Assembly (NCBI GenBank): GCA_029224185.1
Contig: CM055191.1
Location: forward strand, 24,918,305 to 24,982,304
Direction of reading: 5' to 3'
DNA length: 64,000 nt
Source: Karalla daura
Taxonomy: Eukaryota > Chordata > Actinopteri > Chaetodontiformes > Leiognathidae
In this document: in pieces, positions 21,372-32,300 of the stretch
How positions within the stretch are numbered: position 1 is the first letter of the stretch
Layout of the letters: each line of letters opens with the position of its first letter
Position numbers and translations under genes: made by a program
The notes under the pieces: generated by a model
Database searches by the model: none
What the model was told of the DNA's origin: nothing
What the model saw: only the letters and a program-made list of their open reading frames with translations

Positions 21372-21373
21372 CA
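21372..21373. repeat. 2-bp target duplication (CA), right
   Basis: CA directly follows the right terminus ...TTTTCAGTG and matches the CA at 17346-17347. Confidence 0.75.
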
Positions 21374-22180
21374 GATAAACCTATGTCAAGCAGCCGTCGC
21401 TTCAAAATAGAATGATCGACTGTGTCGAAGGCCTTTGAAAGGTCAACAAAAAGGGCTGTACAAAATATTTTATGATCCAGCCAGTCTATTAAGTCATTTG
21501 TGAGTTGAGGGTGGCTGTAGTTGTGCTGTGTTGTTTCCTGAAGCTGGATTGATATGGAGAGAGAATGTTATAAGTATGAAGGAAATCCTTCCAACTGGTC
21601 GTTTACTAAACCTTCAAGGACCTTCGACAGGATGGACAACTTGGAGATAGGTCGATAATTATTTAAACAAGTAGGGTCCCCCCCCTTTCAAAAGGGGGAG
21701 GACATAAGCGACTTTCCAAATTTCCGGACTACAATTTGTAGTGATGGAGAGATTGAAAAGATATTGGAGAGGTTTGGCGATAAAATCAGCAGCTAACTTT
21801 AAAAAAATATGGTTCCAAGTTATCTGGGCCTGCAGATTGAGTGATGTCGAGAGAGAGAAGAGCTCTACGAATCTCTTCCACTGAGAACAACCTAAAATCA
21901 AAGGAAGGTTGATCAGCAGAGATATGGCGTTGAGACGTGTTACTAACATCAAGGGCAGAAGACACGGAATTAAAGGCAGGCAAAGCAAACGAGGAAGAAG
22001 ACCCAGAAAATAGCAAACCAGAGGCAGAAAAGTGATTGTTAAAACAATCAAGTATTGTAGCCCTGTCAGTGACAGTGGTAGCATCATGAACAATACGAAA
22101 AGGAAATGCATGGTACCTACACAGAATCCAGTTCCAGGAAAGAAAAGAAACAGCATGCAAGGAAGCAGCGTGGATGGAAC
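21374..22180 (-). pseudogene. LINE reverse transcriptase, N-terminal half
   Basis: Read on the minus strand, the segments FDFRLFSVEEIRRALLSLD, S-A-G-P-D-N-L, N-N-Y-R-P-I-S-K-L-S and LFVDLSKAFDTVDHSILKRR (about 21400-21460, containing the first catalytic Asp) occur in order. They lead directly into the half at 16640-17345 once the 4-kb element is removed. Several frame changes are present. The upstream limit merges with a minisatellite. Confidence 0.85.
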
Positions 22181-22496
22181 AGGCCGCAGGCTGCAGCAGA
22201 ATGATGAAGCAGGCTTCAGGCCTCAAGCTGCAGAGCAGGGTGGATGCAGTAGGCCACAGGCCGCAGAGCAGGGCGGACACGGCAGGCTTCATGCAGCGGA
22301 GCAGGGTGGATACAGCAGGCCACAGGCTGCAGAGCAGGGTGGATACAGCAGGCCACAAGTTGCAGAGCAGGTTGAATGTAGCGGGCTACAGGCCACAGGC
22401 TGCAGAGCAGGGTGGGTGCAGCAGGCCACAGGGTGCAGAGCAGGTTGGATGCAGCAGGCCTCAGGCTACAGAGCAGGGCAGACGCAGCAGGGCCTC
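22180..22496. repeat. 33-bp minisatellite, about nine copies
   Basis: The unit contains GCAGAGCAGGGTGGAT and CAGCAGGCCACAGGCT and repeats with a 33-bp period and substitutions. Both strands have open frames because the period is a multiple of three (an 11-residue Q-G-G-Y-S-R-P-Q-A-A-E unit on the plus strand). These are not judged to be genes. Confidence 0.85.
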
Positions 22497-22499
22497 CTT

Positions 22500-22950
22500 T
22501 ACTCGTCTCTCAAACAACCTATCCTCCTAATCCAAGATGTGTACATCTGTGTCCTTAAAGGAGTGTCCTTTCTCCTTTGTGTGCATGTAGACTGCTCACT
22601 GTGGTTCTGTTGTTGCTGGTCTCCTGTGTTAGTACATGCGTTTGTGGAGTGGTTGTGTGGTTTTTCGAATGTATAGGTCCAGGCATTCCTCACTGCACTG
22701 TACTGCATAAACCACATTGTTGAGTTTTTCTTTAGGAGTTTTGTCCTTGGTGTGAACCAGTCTCTGTCTGACGGTGTTTCCAGGCTTGAAGTGGACTGGA
22801 ATGTTGTGTTTGTTGAAAATTCTCCTCAGTTTTTCAGATAATCCGGATAAGTATGGAACCACCATGTGTTTCCTCCCGTTTTCTGGATTTGTGTCGGTTT
22901 CTTTTTTCTTTTTCAAGGCATCGATATGACTCCGAAGGAGAAGCATCCCT
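22500..22950 (-). pseudogene. Penelope-like element, GIY-YIG endonuclease end
   Basis: The minus strand encodes LSEKLRRIFNKHNIPVHFKP, then NNVVYAVQCSEECLDLYI, Q-P-L-H-K-R-M and KEKGHSFKDTDVHILD, ending in E-D-R-L-F-E-R-R. This is the linker and C-terminal GIY-YIG nuclease typical of Penelope-like retroelements. One in-frame stop follows K-R-M-Y and another follows H-I-L-D. The reverse transcriptase part is missing. Confidence 0.78.
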
Positions 22951-22959
22951 CTGGCATGT

Positions 22960-24480
22960 CGACGAAACCATCTACAATGGCTCGTAGATGGGAGTCTCCC
23001 ACAATCAGAACAAACTGTAAGAGATTATTCATTACTCCATGCGCTGAACCCCCTCAAGGTGAAAAATTTTGTTCATATATTGAACAGCAATGATACCTTC
23101 TTGTCTGGAGACTCATGAGGGATGACCAACTTGTGGCTGTGACCAGTGAGGGCAGATATTGGCCATCTCTTCGCCCTGTGGCGGTAACCAGCCTATTTAG
23201 AAGAACAAAAGCAGACACAAGCAAAAATAAGTTTAAACCAGAAAATACCACAACACAAATCTTTTTCTAGATGCAAATAAATGAGGGTGAGTTAGGAATC
23301 ATTAGAAAAAGTTTACACATTTAAAGGATAATTCATGATTTTTTTTTTTTTAATTTAAGGATAAAACAGCCACAGCTACTTGCGTGCACAACAGCTGGCG
23401 CGCACATCATCGGCTCTCCAAAGCTGTCTGGATGGGAATGACGTTGCACCCAGCTGATGAGAGATTTACACAGTTTAGACCTCAGTCAGGGTTGACAGTG
23501 GAGCTGTGTCCCACCAGATAATTTTGTGAGTGGGTGTGCGTGTGAAAGAGAGAGCAATAGAAAGTGTGTGTGTGTGTGTGTCTGCTTTGTCCTCTTTGAG
23601 AGCTGGTTAGCGTCATAATGATCTGTCCTTACCGTCCTTAACTCGCGTTTACGAATCACCAGAGTGTAGCTGGTTATTACTAGCATCCATTTTGACTGCC
23701 ATCCAGACAGTAAACCAAGATGGAGACTCCATACATGAGGAGGTAGCTGTGGTACGAGCCATTATCAAACCAGCATTTTTTGAAAATATACTCCAGTGCT
23801 GTAAACATACCCCAAATAGATCAAGCTATATATTAACAACATGTAATTAGTTATCATCATCACCATCAAGCCTTCTTCCACCCAGACCAGAGAGGTTGGG
23901 GAGGGGGATTGGGTGGGGCGGATCCTAATGGCGCGAAGCCTCGGTCTACTGCGGGCTGTAGCTCTAACGGTCTCTGTGCACTCAGAGAACCACCGATAGT
24001 ACCGACAGTTTTCCCGGTATTCAGGCTGCGTCTAGGGTGGGTGAGGCTGGTGTTACTGGCGTGAAAGCTATGTCTACCGTTGGTCCGAACCGAAGATAGG
24101 GCACTGTCCGGGGTAACGTTGCAGCCTCCGCCCCCCTCACGTAATAAATCCCCGGGCAACTTTTTTCTGTCCCTGCTCTCAACTAACTCTGCGACCTGAT
24201 CTGCATCTGTCCTTCAAAACCACTCAAACAATTCATACAATTAACTGCAGAACACAGATATTTTCATAAACTTCGATTTTACAGGTTTCTGTAGCTTAGC
24301 TAACTTCTATCGAAGACACAGAACACGTAGCACTTACCTCAGTTGGGATCAAAGGGGAGGAACCCAGCGAGGTCATCCCTTTTAAACAGCAGTTTTTGCC
24401 GCCACTCTAATGTCCAATTATGTTGCTCTATCCACTGTCAATCAAAATGCTACCCTCGACTGGCCAATGAAATGGATGTG
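22960..24480. other. unidentified stretch, possibly mobile-element derived
   Basis: A minus-strand frame at 23866-24159 (97 residues, containing TPDSALSSVRTNGRHSFHAS) stands out but was not assigned to a family. A short (TG)n tract is at 23565-23580. Otherwise no coding or repeat signal was recognised. Confidence 0.4.
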
Positions 24481-24513
24481 TCATCCAACCAAGCTCGCTC
24501 TTTAGCTCTGTTA

Positions 24514-24551
24514 GCTCGGTGTAGAAAACATAGCTCGGTGTAGAAAACAAT
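24514..24551 (+). repeat. 19-bp direct duplication
   Basis: TAGCTCGGTGTAGAAAACA occurs twice in immediate succession, just upstream of an ATG that opens a 12-codon frame ending at a splice donor (CAG|GTACAATC at about 24585). Confidence 0.8.
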
Positions 24552-24703
24552 GGCACTTTGCGCAGTACTCAAGAGATGCGTTCAGGTACAATCAGTAATT
24601 TTAAATGTATGTGTGTGTTAAAGCCCGTGTGTCCTGTGTGCCAATTTTAAACTCTGTGTTTGAGACACTTGAGTTGCATTGATAAAAAGAAATGCAATTG
24701 TGT

Positions 24704-24704
24704 T

Positions 24705-24796
<92 letters not shown>
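24704..24796 (+). repeat. (TG)n microsatellite, about 93 bp
   Basis: An almost pure TG dinucleotide run. It creates long frames of Cys-Val and His-Thr on the two strands, which are not genes. Confidence 0.98.
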
Positions 24797-24797
<1 letters not shown>

Positions 24798-25554
24798 GAG
24801 ATAGGATTTATGGCTCTGGAGGGAGCCGGACCTTTGTGATCCATTCAATTCAAAGAGGTCTCATTTGGCTCAATTGAATGTCATTCACTTTTAAGAAGCT
24901 ATCTTTGTCATTTTATCCTGGGAATTTTTCATGTAACTTGGAAATAATCACAGGGAGGAATGGTGGACTGAGATTTGGATTGGAATTATTTCAAAGTCAG
25001 ATTTCAAATCAATATTTGAGTTTGAATTATGCTGAAATATTGATTATATCTTCATTTGACACATGTGGGCAAGATTTTAAAGAAGTCTGATATAGATTGG
25101 TTTTAAATATTCCACTGCCATATTCCTATGAGTTGACAATGAGATCACTATTTACCCTTTATATAAAGTGTGTGTATGTGTGTAAAAGTACTAAATACAC
25201 AATCAAGAAAAGCAGGGTAAAACAAAGTTCAAAAGCTTTAAGTGCAAAATTTCATTTCTACCAATACAGAAACACAAAATAACATTTTTTAAACTTTCAC
25301 AAGAATATTTTCAAAGATGAACTCAAAAACATTAGTTCAAAGTATTAAACTCCTACTCAGAGATGTTTGTACTCGTACAAACTTGTGCTGTACTTTTTGG
25401 CCTTTCAAAGATGTGAGCCCAGTGGGAGTAGAGTCTGCAGCTGTAGTTGTGACTAAAGTGACCATAGCACTTGTATGACGTCTGCCTGATGTGGGGGCAG
25501 TAATGGAACTCTCCACTTCATCATCATGCTTGCTCCTCACCTCTGAGATTGTAA

Positions 25555-26715
25555 CATTGTGGTCGGCTGAACAGCTGGTCCATGCCTTTGTTGCTTCCAG
25601 GCTGGACTACTGCAACTCTCTACTGGCTGGATGCTCCAATAAGTCGCATAGAACTCTGCATTTCATTCAGAACGCGGCAGCTCGACTAAAACTAGAAAGA
25701 GAGATCATATCTCTCCTGTTCTGGCCTCCTTGCACTGGCTTCCTGTGCCAGGAGGGATTCAGTTCAAAATCCTTCTCCTTGTCTATAAAGGTCTTCATGG
25801 TCTGGCACCCTCTTATATCTCAGACCTGATAAAACCCTATTACCCCACTAGGACAGTTCGTTCTCTAAATGCAGGCCTACTTGTGGTTTCAAGAATCTCT
25901 AAGTCTAGATTTGGAGTCAGAGCCTTCAGCTACCAAGGCCCTCTCCTGTAGAACCATCTACCAATTTCAGTCCGGGAGGCAGACACTCTCTCTACCTTCA
26001 AGAGTAGGTTAAAAAACCTCCTTTTTGACAGAGCCTACAGATATACCATAAATCCTAGATAAATTGTTTTAGGTTGAGTCTACTGGGGGTCCCCGGCACA
26101 TTGAGCTCTATCTTCTCCACTCTCTCTGTGGGTGTGAATTGGGTTCACATTCCCTCTAGCTTCTCACTCTCCTCTTGGTCTCTCCCAATCTGTCCTCTTC
26201 CTCCTCCTCCTCCACTTCTCCCTCTCCTTTCCTATTCCATGACTATGCAGGACTAACATATGGACTGAGGACTGCGTGTCCCCGGAGTGTCTGTGCCTCT
26301 TTTCCCTCCCAGAATCCATAGATGCTGAGCTGGATCCAGGACCCTCAACCGGGACAACGTCCCTCAACCTGGCTCTTCCTGCTGCGGTTCCTCCAGCTTC
26401 CTACTTTGGACTGATTCAACTTCTGATTTACCTTCTTACCTTCTTTCTAAACTGTGTAGCCATCAGTACTATTTTGCTTGTGCCCGCTTGTCAGTCCTGG
26501 GTGAGGATCCCCTCTTCTGTCTCTCACCCTGAGGTCTCTCCCCTTATTTTTCCCTGTCAGGGTTTTTTCTTGGGAGTTGTTCCTCAGCCTTTGAGAGGAT
26601 CTAAGGACAGGGGTTTTTTCACTTTGTACATACTGTTGCTCTCTTTGTAAAGTGCCTTCAGATAACAGCTGTTATGAAATGGCACTTAAAACAAATGAAG
26701 TTGAGTTAAGTTGAG
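25555..26715 (+). mobile_element. L2-type LINE, 5'-truncated, C-terminal reverse transcriptase and 3' UTR
   Basis: The coding end is recognisable as H-A-F-V-A-S-R-L-D-Y-C-N-S-L-L-A-G, then Q-N-A-A-A-R, H-W-L-P-V, FKILLLVYKGLHGLAPSYIS and G-V-R-A-F-S-Y-Q-G-P-L-L. This is the C-terminal part of fish L2/Maui-like LINEs. A frameshift near 25700 and a missing internal stretch disrupt it. The 3' untranslated part (26060-26715) ends in a GTTGAGTTAAGTTGAG-type tail. Copies of this 3' end recur at 55495-56060 (minus) and 62204-62460 (plus). Confidence 0.85.
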
Positions 26716-26719
26716 TGTG

Positions 26720-27175
26720 TCCTTTCAATGGACAATGCCTTCACTTTCGTGTTTAGCTATGTCCTATTAATGATGTTTGACCCTTTAATGCACCTCTGTG
26801 ACATGTGTGTGTGTTGTATAGCTATTGTCCACACAAATTGAGTTAGTCCTCCAAAATACCATTTGTGTCATGGGTGGGGCTCATTCACCTCATTATCTGC
26901 TGTTTGGGGAATGATGATAAAACATTGTTCAAACAGGTGGGACTTCAGCAGAGTAGTGTCATGGAGTTACCTGATTTCAATAATGTAATGTAATAGGCCT
27001 ATATCTTCATTGTTCACACATGAATTTCCCTTCCATGGACTTTTCTTTTGTCCCAACAGATTCTGATGGCAACTTTATCTGGTTGAACCTGCCACTGCAA
27101 CTGTTAGTAGCCAGTACTGTATATTATGTATATTTTAAAATGGACTGAAAAAAAACATATAAATAAATAATATTC
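26720..27175. other. non-coding, nothing recognised
   Basis: AT-rich sequence between the L2 tail and a pair of small exon-like segments. No coding signal was seen. Confidence 0.5.
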
Positions 27176-27180
27176 ACAGG

Positions 27181-27413
27181 ATGAGGATGAAGAGGATGAT
27201 GACGATGAAGAGGATGATGAGGCCACATTATCTGCTGCCACAGAGAGGGAGCCTGAGGGTCCTACAGAGGTAACACCTGGTGGTGTTAATGATAGTTTAA
27301 CATTCTTGTGTGCATCATAGTGACATTTAGCTTAAAAAGAGTTATTAACAGAGGTTCTTTTCCTTTTCAATAGAGCATGGCTGGCCAGAAGGACAAGGGT
27401 CCATCTAGCTCTA
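27181..27413 (+). other. two small exon-like segments with splice sites, possibly a Harbinger Myb/SANT-type gene
   Basis: Segment 27181-27270 follows a CACAG acceptor, encodes D-E-D-E-E-D-D-D-D-E-E-D-D-E-A-T-L-S-A-A and continues to P-E-G-P-T-E before GTAACA. Segment 27374-27413 follows a CAATAG acceptor and encodes S-M-A-G-Q-K-D-K-G-P-S-S-S-T-G before GTCAAA. Acidic tails of this kind occur in the second (Myb/SANT-like) protein of Harbinger elements, and a Harbinger transposase start lies just downstream on the opposite strand. This is a weak assignment. Confidence 0.35.
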
Positions 27414-27987
27414 CAGGTCAAATTAATGCAATAGGATGTGGACTTCATGTGCACCTGCATGATGTCATCCTTATGTATTCCCAGTTACCAGTAAAGCTAT
27501 ACAAAAAAAAAACCTAGACCTACCTAAACCTAAACCTAGAAAAAATGCATGTTGTCAAACAAATGCAAAAATGTACAAAGAAATGGTGCTTGGTTGGATC
27601 TTGAAATGATGAAATTGAAATATGAGATACAGGTTGTTAATTGCATTAATGATTGGGACAATTGTTATAGGAACAGTGCAAAAACAATAAAATAACTGCC
27701 GTTTCTGTATTTGTAGAAAATAAAGACGACAAAATAAAATGAATTGAATTTTCTTTATTTGACTTCGATAGATAGATCGATCCATGAAGAGATAGGTAGA
27801 AACTAGAAGAACAACAATATGGCTAAGTAGAAGTACAACAGTTGATGTGATGTTGATGAGGATGGGGGCGAAGATGGATGATGATACTTTATACTTTCCT
27901 GACTGCACGGCATGCAGTTGCCTTGCTGTTTTCAGCATCGCCGATGTACAGAAAACTGCTGTTTGCGAATAAAAAATGAAATGAAGC

Positions 27988-28200
27988 TCAGATATAAGTC
28001 CCTCCACGGTGGGTGACGTTGTGAATGTACTTTAAAGACTGCGCTGTGAAACGGTACCTTCCGAAAAGGAAATTGTCAGGAAAGGAAAAGATTTCTAAAT
28101 AGGGTTTGCAAACGATCTCCCGCAATATTGCCTCCAAGTCCATTGGATGGGCAATAAATGGACGAGCCATGGTTGAAAAACTGAGTTAATTGTGACAGAA
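27988..28200 (-). pseudogene. N-terminal fragment of a PIF/Harbinger (HARBI1-like) transposase
   Basis: The minus strand begins M-A-R-P-F-I-A-H-P-M-D-L-E-A and continues with FPDNFLFGRYRFTAQSLKYI, the conserved N-terminus of fish HARBI1-like transposases. It stops after about 60 residues, and no DDE core follows at lower coordinates. This is a deletion derivative. Confidence 0.7.
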
Positions 28201-28996
28201 ATTCTCCAAACTCCAGGAAATGCGCTCGGACTCAATGAATCCAACGTCAGGGGGAGGAGACAGCTCGAGCTTTCTTCAACACAGCCTGCTCCCGGCCAGG
28301 TTTGGTTCACAGAGGAAGATGCCATAGTTACTGATGTCGAGCTCCACTTGGCCCCCTTCCTTAACGGAAAAGCCAGAGATCCCCTCATTTCAGGCTCAAC
28401 ATAGTCGAGATATGTGCTAAGCCCGCTTCCTGAAACCGGGCCCTGGTCTGCCTCTGCTCCCGGCTTTGTTTTGCCCTGGAAGTGAGACTTTCGTACACAT
28501 AAGATATGGTATGGTGATATGGTCATCTGAATACCTGGTGGAAAGCGACACAATCCGGGTGGTCCAGTCAGCTAATTATAAAAGCGAGACCAAAGAATGT
28601 CATATCTCTTTATTATCTTTCTGGCCCATTGCAGTTCAGGGGAAGGTCCCAAATAAATCCAAACAGTCAACTGTAAAAATCAAGAAAGAATGCTCGGAGA
28701 GTTTGACAAATAAAGACCCAAAATGCGATTGCACCTGATTTACATGTCAAAAGACCACACCCAGGGCAAGCTGTCATCTTCCCATTTGCTCCAGTGAAGT
28801 CTCCAGTGAAGTCGCCAGTCTGATGGCGAACAGACGTGTGAAACAATGACAACGACATTCTGCTCCTCACAAAGTGTCTGCCGTGACACCACACCACTGA
28901 GGTGGTGCCAAACACACAACAAACTTAAAGGGTCCCTTCGGCGGTAAGTCAATTCAAAGCAAAGACGAAACGCATTCGAACCAAAAAGCAACGCGT

Positions 28997-29002
28997 TTTA
29001 TT
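28997..29002 (-). terminator. ascc3: polyadenylation signal of ascc3
   Basis: AATAAA on the minus strand lies about 210 bases past the ascc3 stop codon. No better signal was seen between them, so transcripts probably end near 28970-28985. Confidence 0.6.
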
Positions 29003-29209
29003 TTTTCCCAAAGAAAACAACTCACTCCAGAGGGGCATGGAAATAATCAGGAGGATGAACAAATGAAAAGGCGTAAACCAAGTCCCCCATCTTACAAGTT
29101 TGAAGTCGGCAAAGGTGATTGGCACAACAACAGGCCTTTATGTAGGTGCATCAGGATAGAAAAAGATAGACATCCTCATCCTAAACGTTGCACATCCTCC
29201 GTGCTCCTA

Positions 29210-29372
29210 TTAACCACAGGACTTCTGCTTCGAAGTCTTCCTCACGGTGAGGTCAGACACCTCACTGTTGACCTGGGCGGCGATGCTGGCGGGCGTTACG
29301 TTGAGGTGGAGGTCGTACTGCTGGTCCACACCCAGGTAGCTGTCACTCAGCAGGTACAAGGTGTAGATACAC
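29210..29372 (-). CDS. ascc3: ascc3 exon 28 (C-terminus, with stop)
   Basis: 163 bp including TAA at 29210-29212. It encodes I-Y-T-L-Y-L-L-S-D-S-Y-L-G-V-D-Q-Q-Y-D and the end S-K-Q-K-S-C-G, a basic tail that differs from the mammalian end. Confidence 0.95.
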
Positions 29373-32300
29373 CTGCAAGCAGAGGCAGCGCTTTGAATGC
29401 ACGGAAAGTGCACAGGGGTTGAAGAGAGGAGAAAAATCAAAAAAATCACCCTGGACGCGGCCATAGTTTTAGCTTTTAGTTTCAATATGCATTTTGGCAC
29501 AGTCGCCAAAATGCTTCATACTACTTTATACTATGACTACTTACTTACTACTTACTCTACACTATATATTCTGTTTTTAACTATTGAACTATGTTAACTT
29601 GATTTAGATTTTAAAACCACACAATGTGAATGTGCTGATTTCTATCTAGTGTTAGAATGTGTCCCGTCCATGTCCTCCATGATCTGGAAATATGAACAAA
29701 GCGAACAAAGCTGCCTATCAGAATCTTCCAGAGGCATCAAACCTGTACGGACAAGCGTACATATCCCGCTTCCTTCCCTCCAGTAACTCATGAGAAAAGT
29801 ACCCGCCTCCCATGTTGGCTGCCGTCCAGTGCATTTCAATTCATAGTTACATCCTCATTCCAGAACTGCCATTTCATCTTCTTATATTTGTATAAGGTAT
29901 ATAAGGTAGGTAGACATATATACATGCAAAACCTCAATAAACATCGAATGGTGGGCCCGTTATTGAGATATTGAAATATTGTGAGATTCTGATGTCGTTA
30001 CAGACCTACTGTCTGTTTGCTCCGGCTTGACCGAAGCGACTTACTTTCCAGTTTTCTCTGGCGTGTAGAAAGCGACGGACACGGTTGAGTGGTGGCGTAC
30101 ATATCCAACCCTCTTGACGGCGAGCAGCTCCCTGCGATCCACCTCTCCCAGCACAAGGAACCAGCCCTCGTCCTTGGACTTGGGGAACCTGGGAGCCTGG
30201 GCCTTGCTGTCCTGTTTCCTCTGAAATGACAGACGGGAGATTAGCACAAAACGGCTCGAATAAATGAACGGCAAGGCTTTGTCCAGTCGCCTGCAGGTAG
30301 ATGTCTGTCGTGTACGACGTGTTTCAAAGCATATTTTAATGTGTATGCGTCTTATGCACACATGTGTTAACAGTTTTTATTAAGCTTTAAAGTGAGGTCC
30401 GCACACACCACGTTTTATGTCAAGGTGTCATAACAAAGACATCTCAAACGATGTCAACTTTGCATCAACAGTGGCAAAGTTAAGAAGTTTGAAATGCTAC
30501 TGATAGGCAACTGTCATGAGAGGTCATTCACGTTCGTAAAAGGTCGTGATCGTGACAACACTTTGACAGCCTCACGTACTGTACGCACACTGGAATGAAG
30601 TGTTGCCCAACTGCCTGGAGCAGCACTGCTGCATCAAACAGCCTCCTTCACACAAGTTTGTGCATCAAACTCAAACGTTTAACTGTATGAATTTCTGTTC
30701 AAAGCTATGCACAGCTATGTATAACATAACACAGAACAACAGTAAATGGACAATATATGTTATGTTTATCTTTATCTGTTGATTGATTTTGTAAATAAAT
30801 CAGAATGTCTTGTGGAATGACCATAAATACTAACAGGGGAAATCAAGACAGAATACTTGATTGGGTTCAAAACTGGTTTCGACAGTGGTTTGAGTTCCTT
30901 ATCTACGTTCGGAACGCGTGAAACAATCTTATTTTCACTTTTGGAGTGAAAGGGTTCGCTACTGCTCCGTCATCTGTGTGTGCGTGTATCACTTTCACAC
31001 TCCAACAACTCACAACACCTAGGTACAGCCTGTCAAATGAAGCGTCCCAGCTCCCAGTTCAGGACACACTGACCCTCTGGTGGCCCAGGTTGAGGCGCCT
31101 CAGGGCCACCTGGAGGACATATTCCTGGTCGGCGTGAACCCCCAGCCAGGTGCTGTCCTCCTGCAGGCGCCCTCCGGCTGTGGGCAGGGGGCGCTCCGTT
31201 TGCTCCTGGGTGTCTTCCCACCAGCCCTGCACACTCAGGTCCACCTCGATCACTGGCAGGTGGCTCAGAAAGGACCAGGCCTAGGACAGAGAGAGGGAGG
31301 GGTTGGTGGATTTGTGGATCGATCCAGTGATTGGGGATGATATAATATACTGTATGATATAATATATAATATATATAATTAATCCAAAGGTTTAATAGAC
31401 CAGCGATGTGGAGATTTTTCTCAGATGTCAAAATGTGGTTTGAGATACTCAAATAGAGTGGGACCCAGTGTCAACTCGGCTCTCATTCAGAACCCGCCCT
31501 TGGGCCACAGGTCCTCAGGTAATCCAGTCAGTCCCCTCAGTGAGGGACCCATGAAGATGCGTTCTGTGACACAATTTTCATCTCGCATTTATCCATCAAA
31601 TTAGCATCTATAGCAAAGCTTGAAGTTTACATTTGGTGGTGTGGGAGTCCCTATAGGTTCCTGGACTGCCCGGTACGCTGGCACTCCGTTACCAAACAGA
31701 TAATAGTAATACGTTTTTGTAGATAAGCTCAAACGGCGGTCACAATCATTTTTAGGGCTCTTTTCTACCAGACTCGTTTCTGGAGATCACCTCGTGATGG
31801 GTGGCAAGAGCATCACCTGGTAGCTGGGCCTCTGTTCCTACGTCCGATGTAAGTGGGTGGCACCCACGTAGGGCAAAACTCCTGCACCTGCAGCTGCTTC
31901 GTAGTGGTCCGAGGCTGATGTCCATCAAGAGAGTCAATTACTCCCATCCAAACTGAGATTCAGTGACTTCCAAATCATTGCATAACCCATTTCCCTCAAA
32001 CCACCGTACCGTCTCACCATCATCAAACTCCGCTCAGTAACTTTAAGGTGTCAACTATTCTAAATCTCCACTCACTCTCTCATTCTCACTCTCTCTTTAC
32101 TCGAGTTATCAATCTACCTCGTACACTCGTTATTTAGCCTATACTGAACCTCATTTCTCACCAAGTGCTGTCCGTGCATATCTCTCATGCGCTAACTCAA
32201 AAGCACTGACAGAATATACCCAGTTCATCCGCAGATTGTGAGATTGATTTCTACTCACATTTCCTTCAAAAGAAGGTGGGGACTCAAACAAGGTCTAGGA

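Noticed and set aside
18499..22496. CRISPR-like arrays
   Set aside because: The repeats are contiguous without unique spacers and lie in eukaryotic transposon sequence.
24647..24877. Long frames of His-Thr and Cys-Val on the two strands
   Set aside because: They come only from the TG dinucleotide array.
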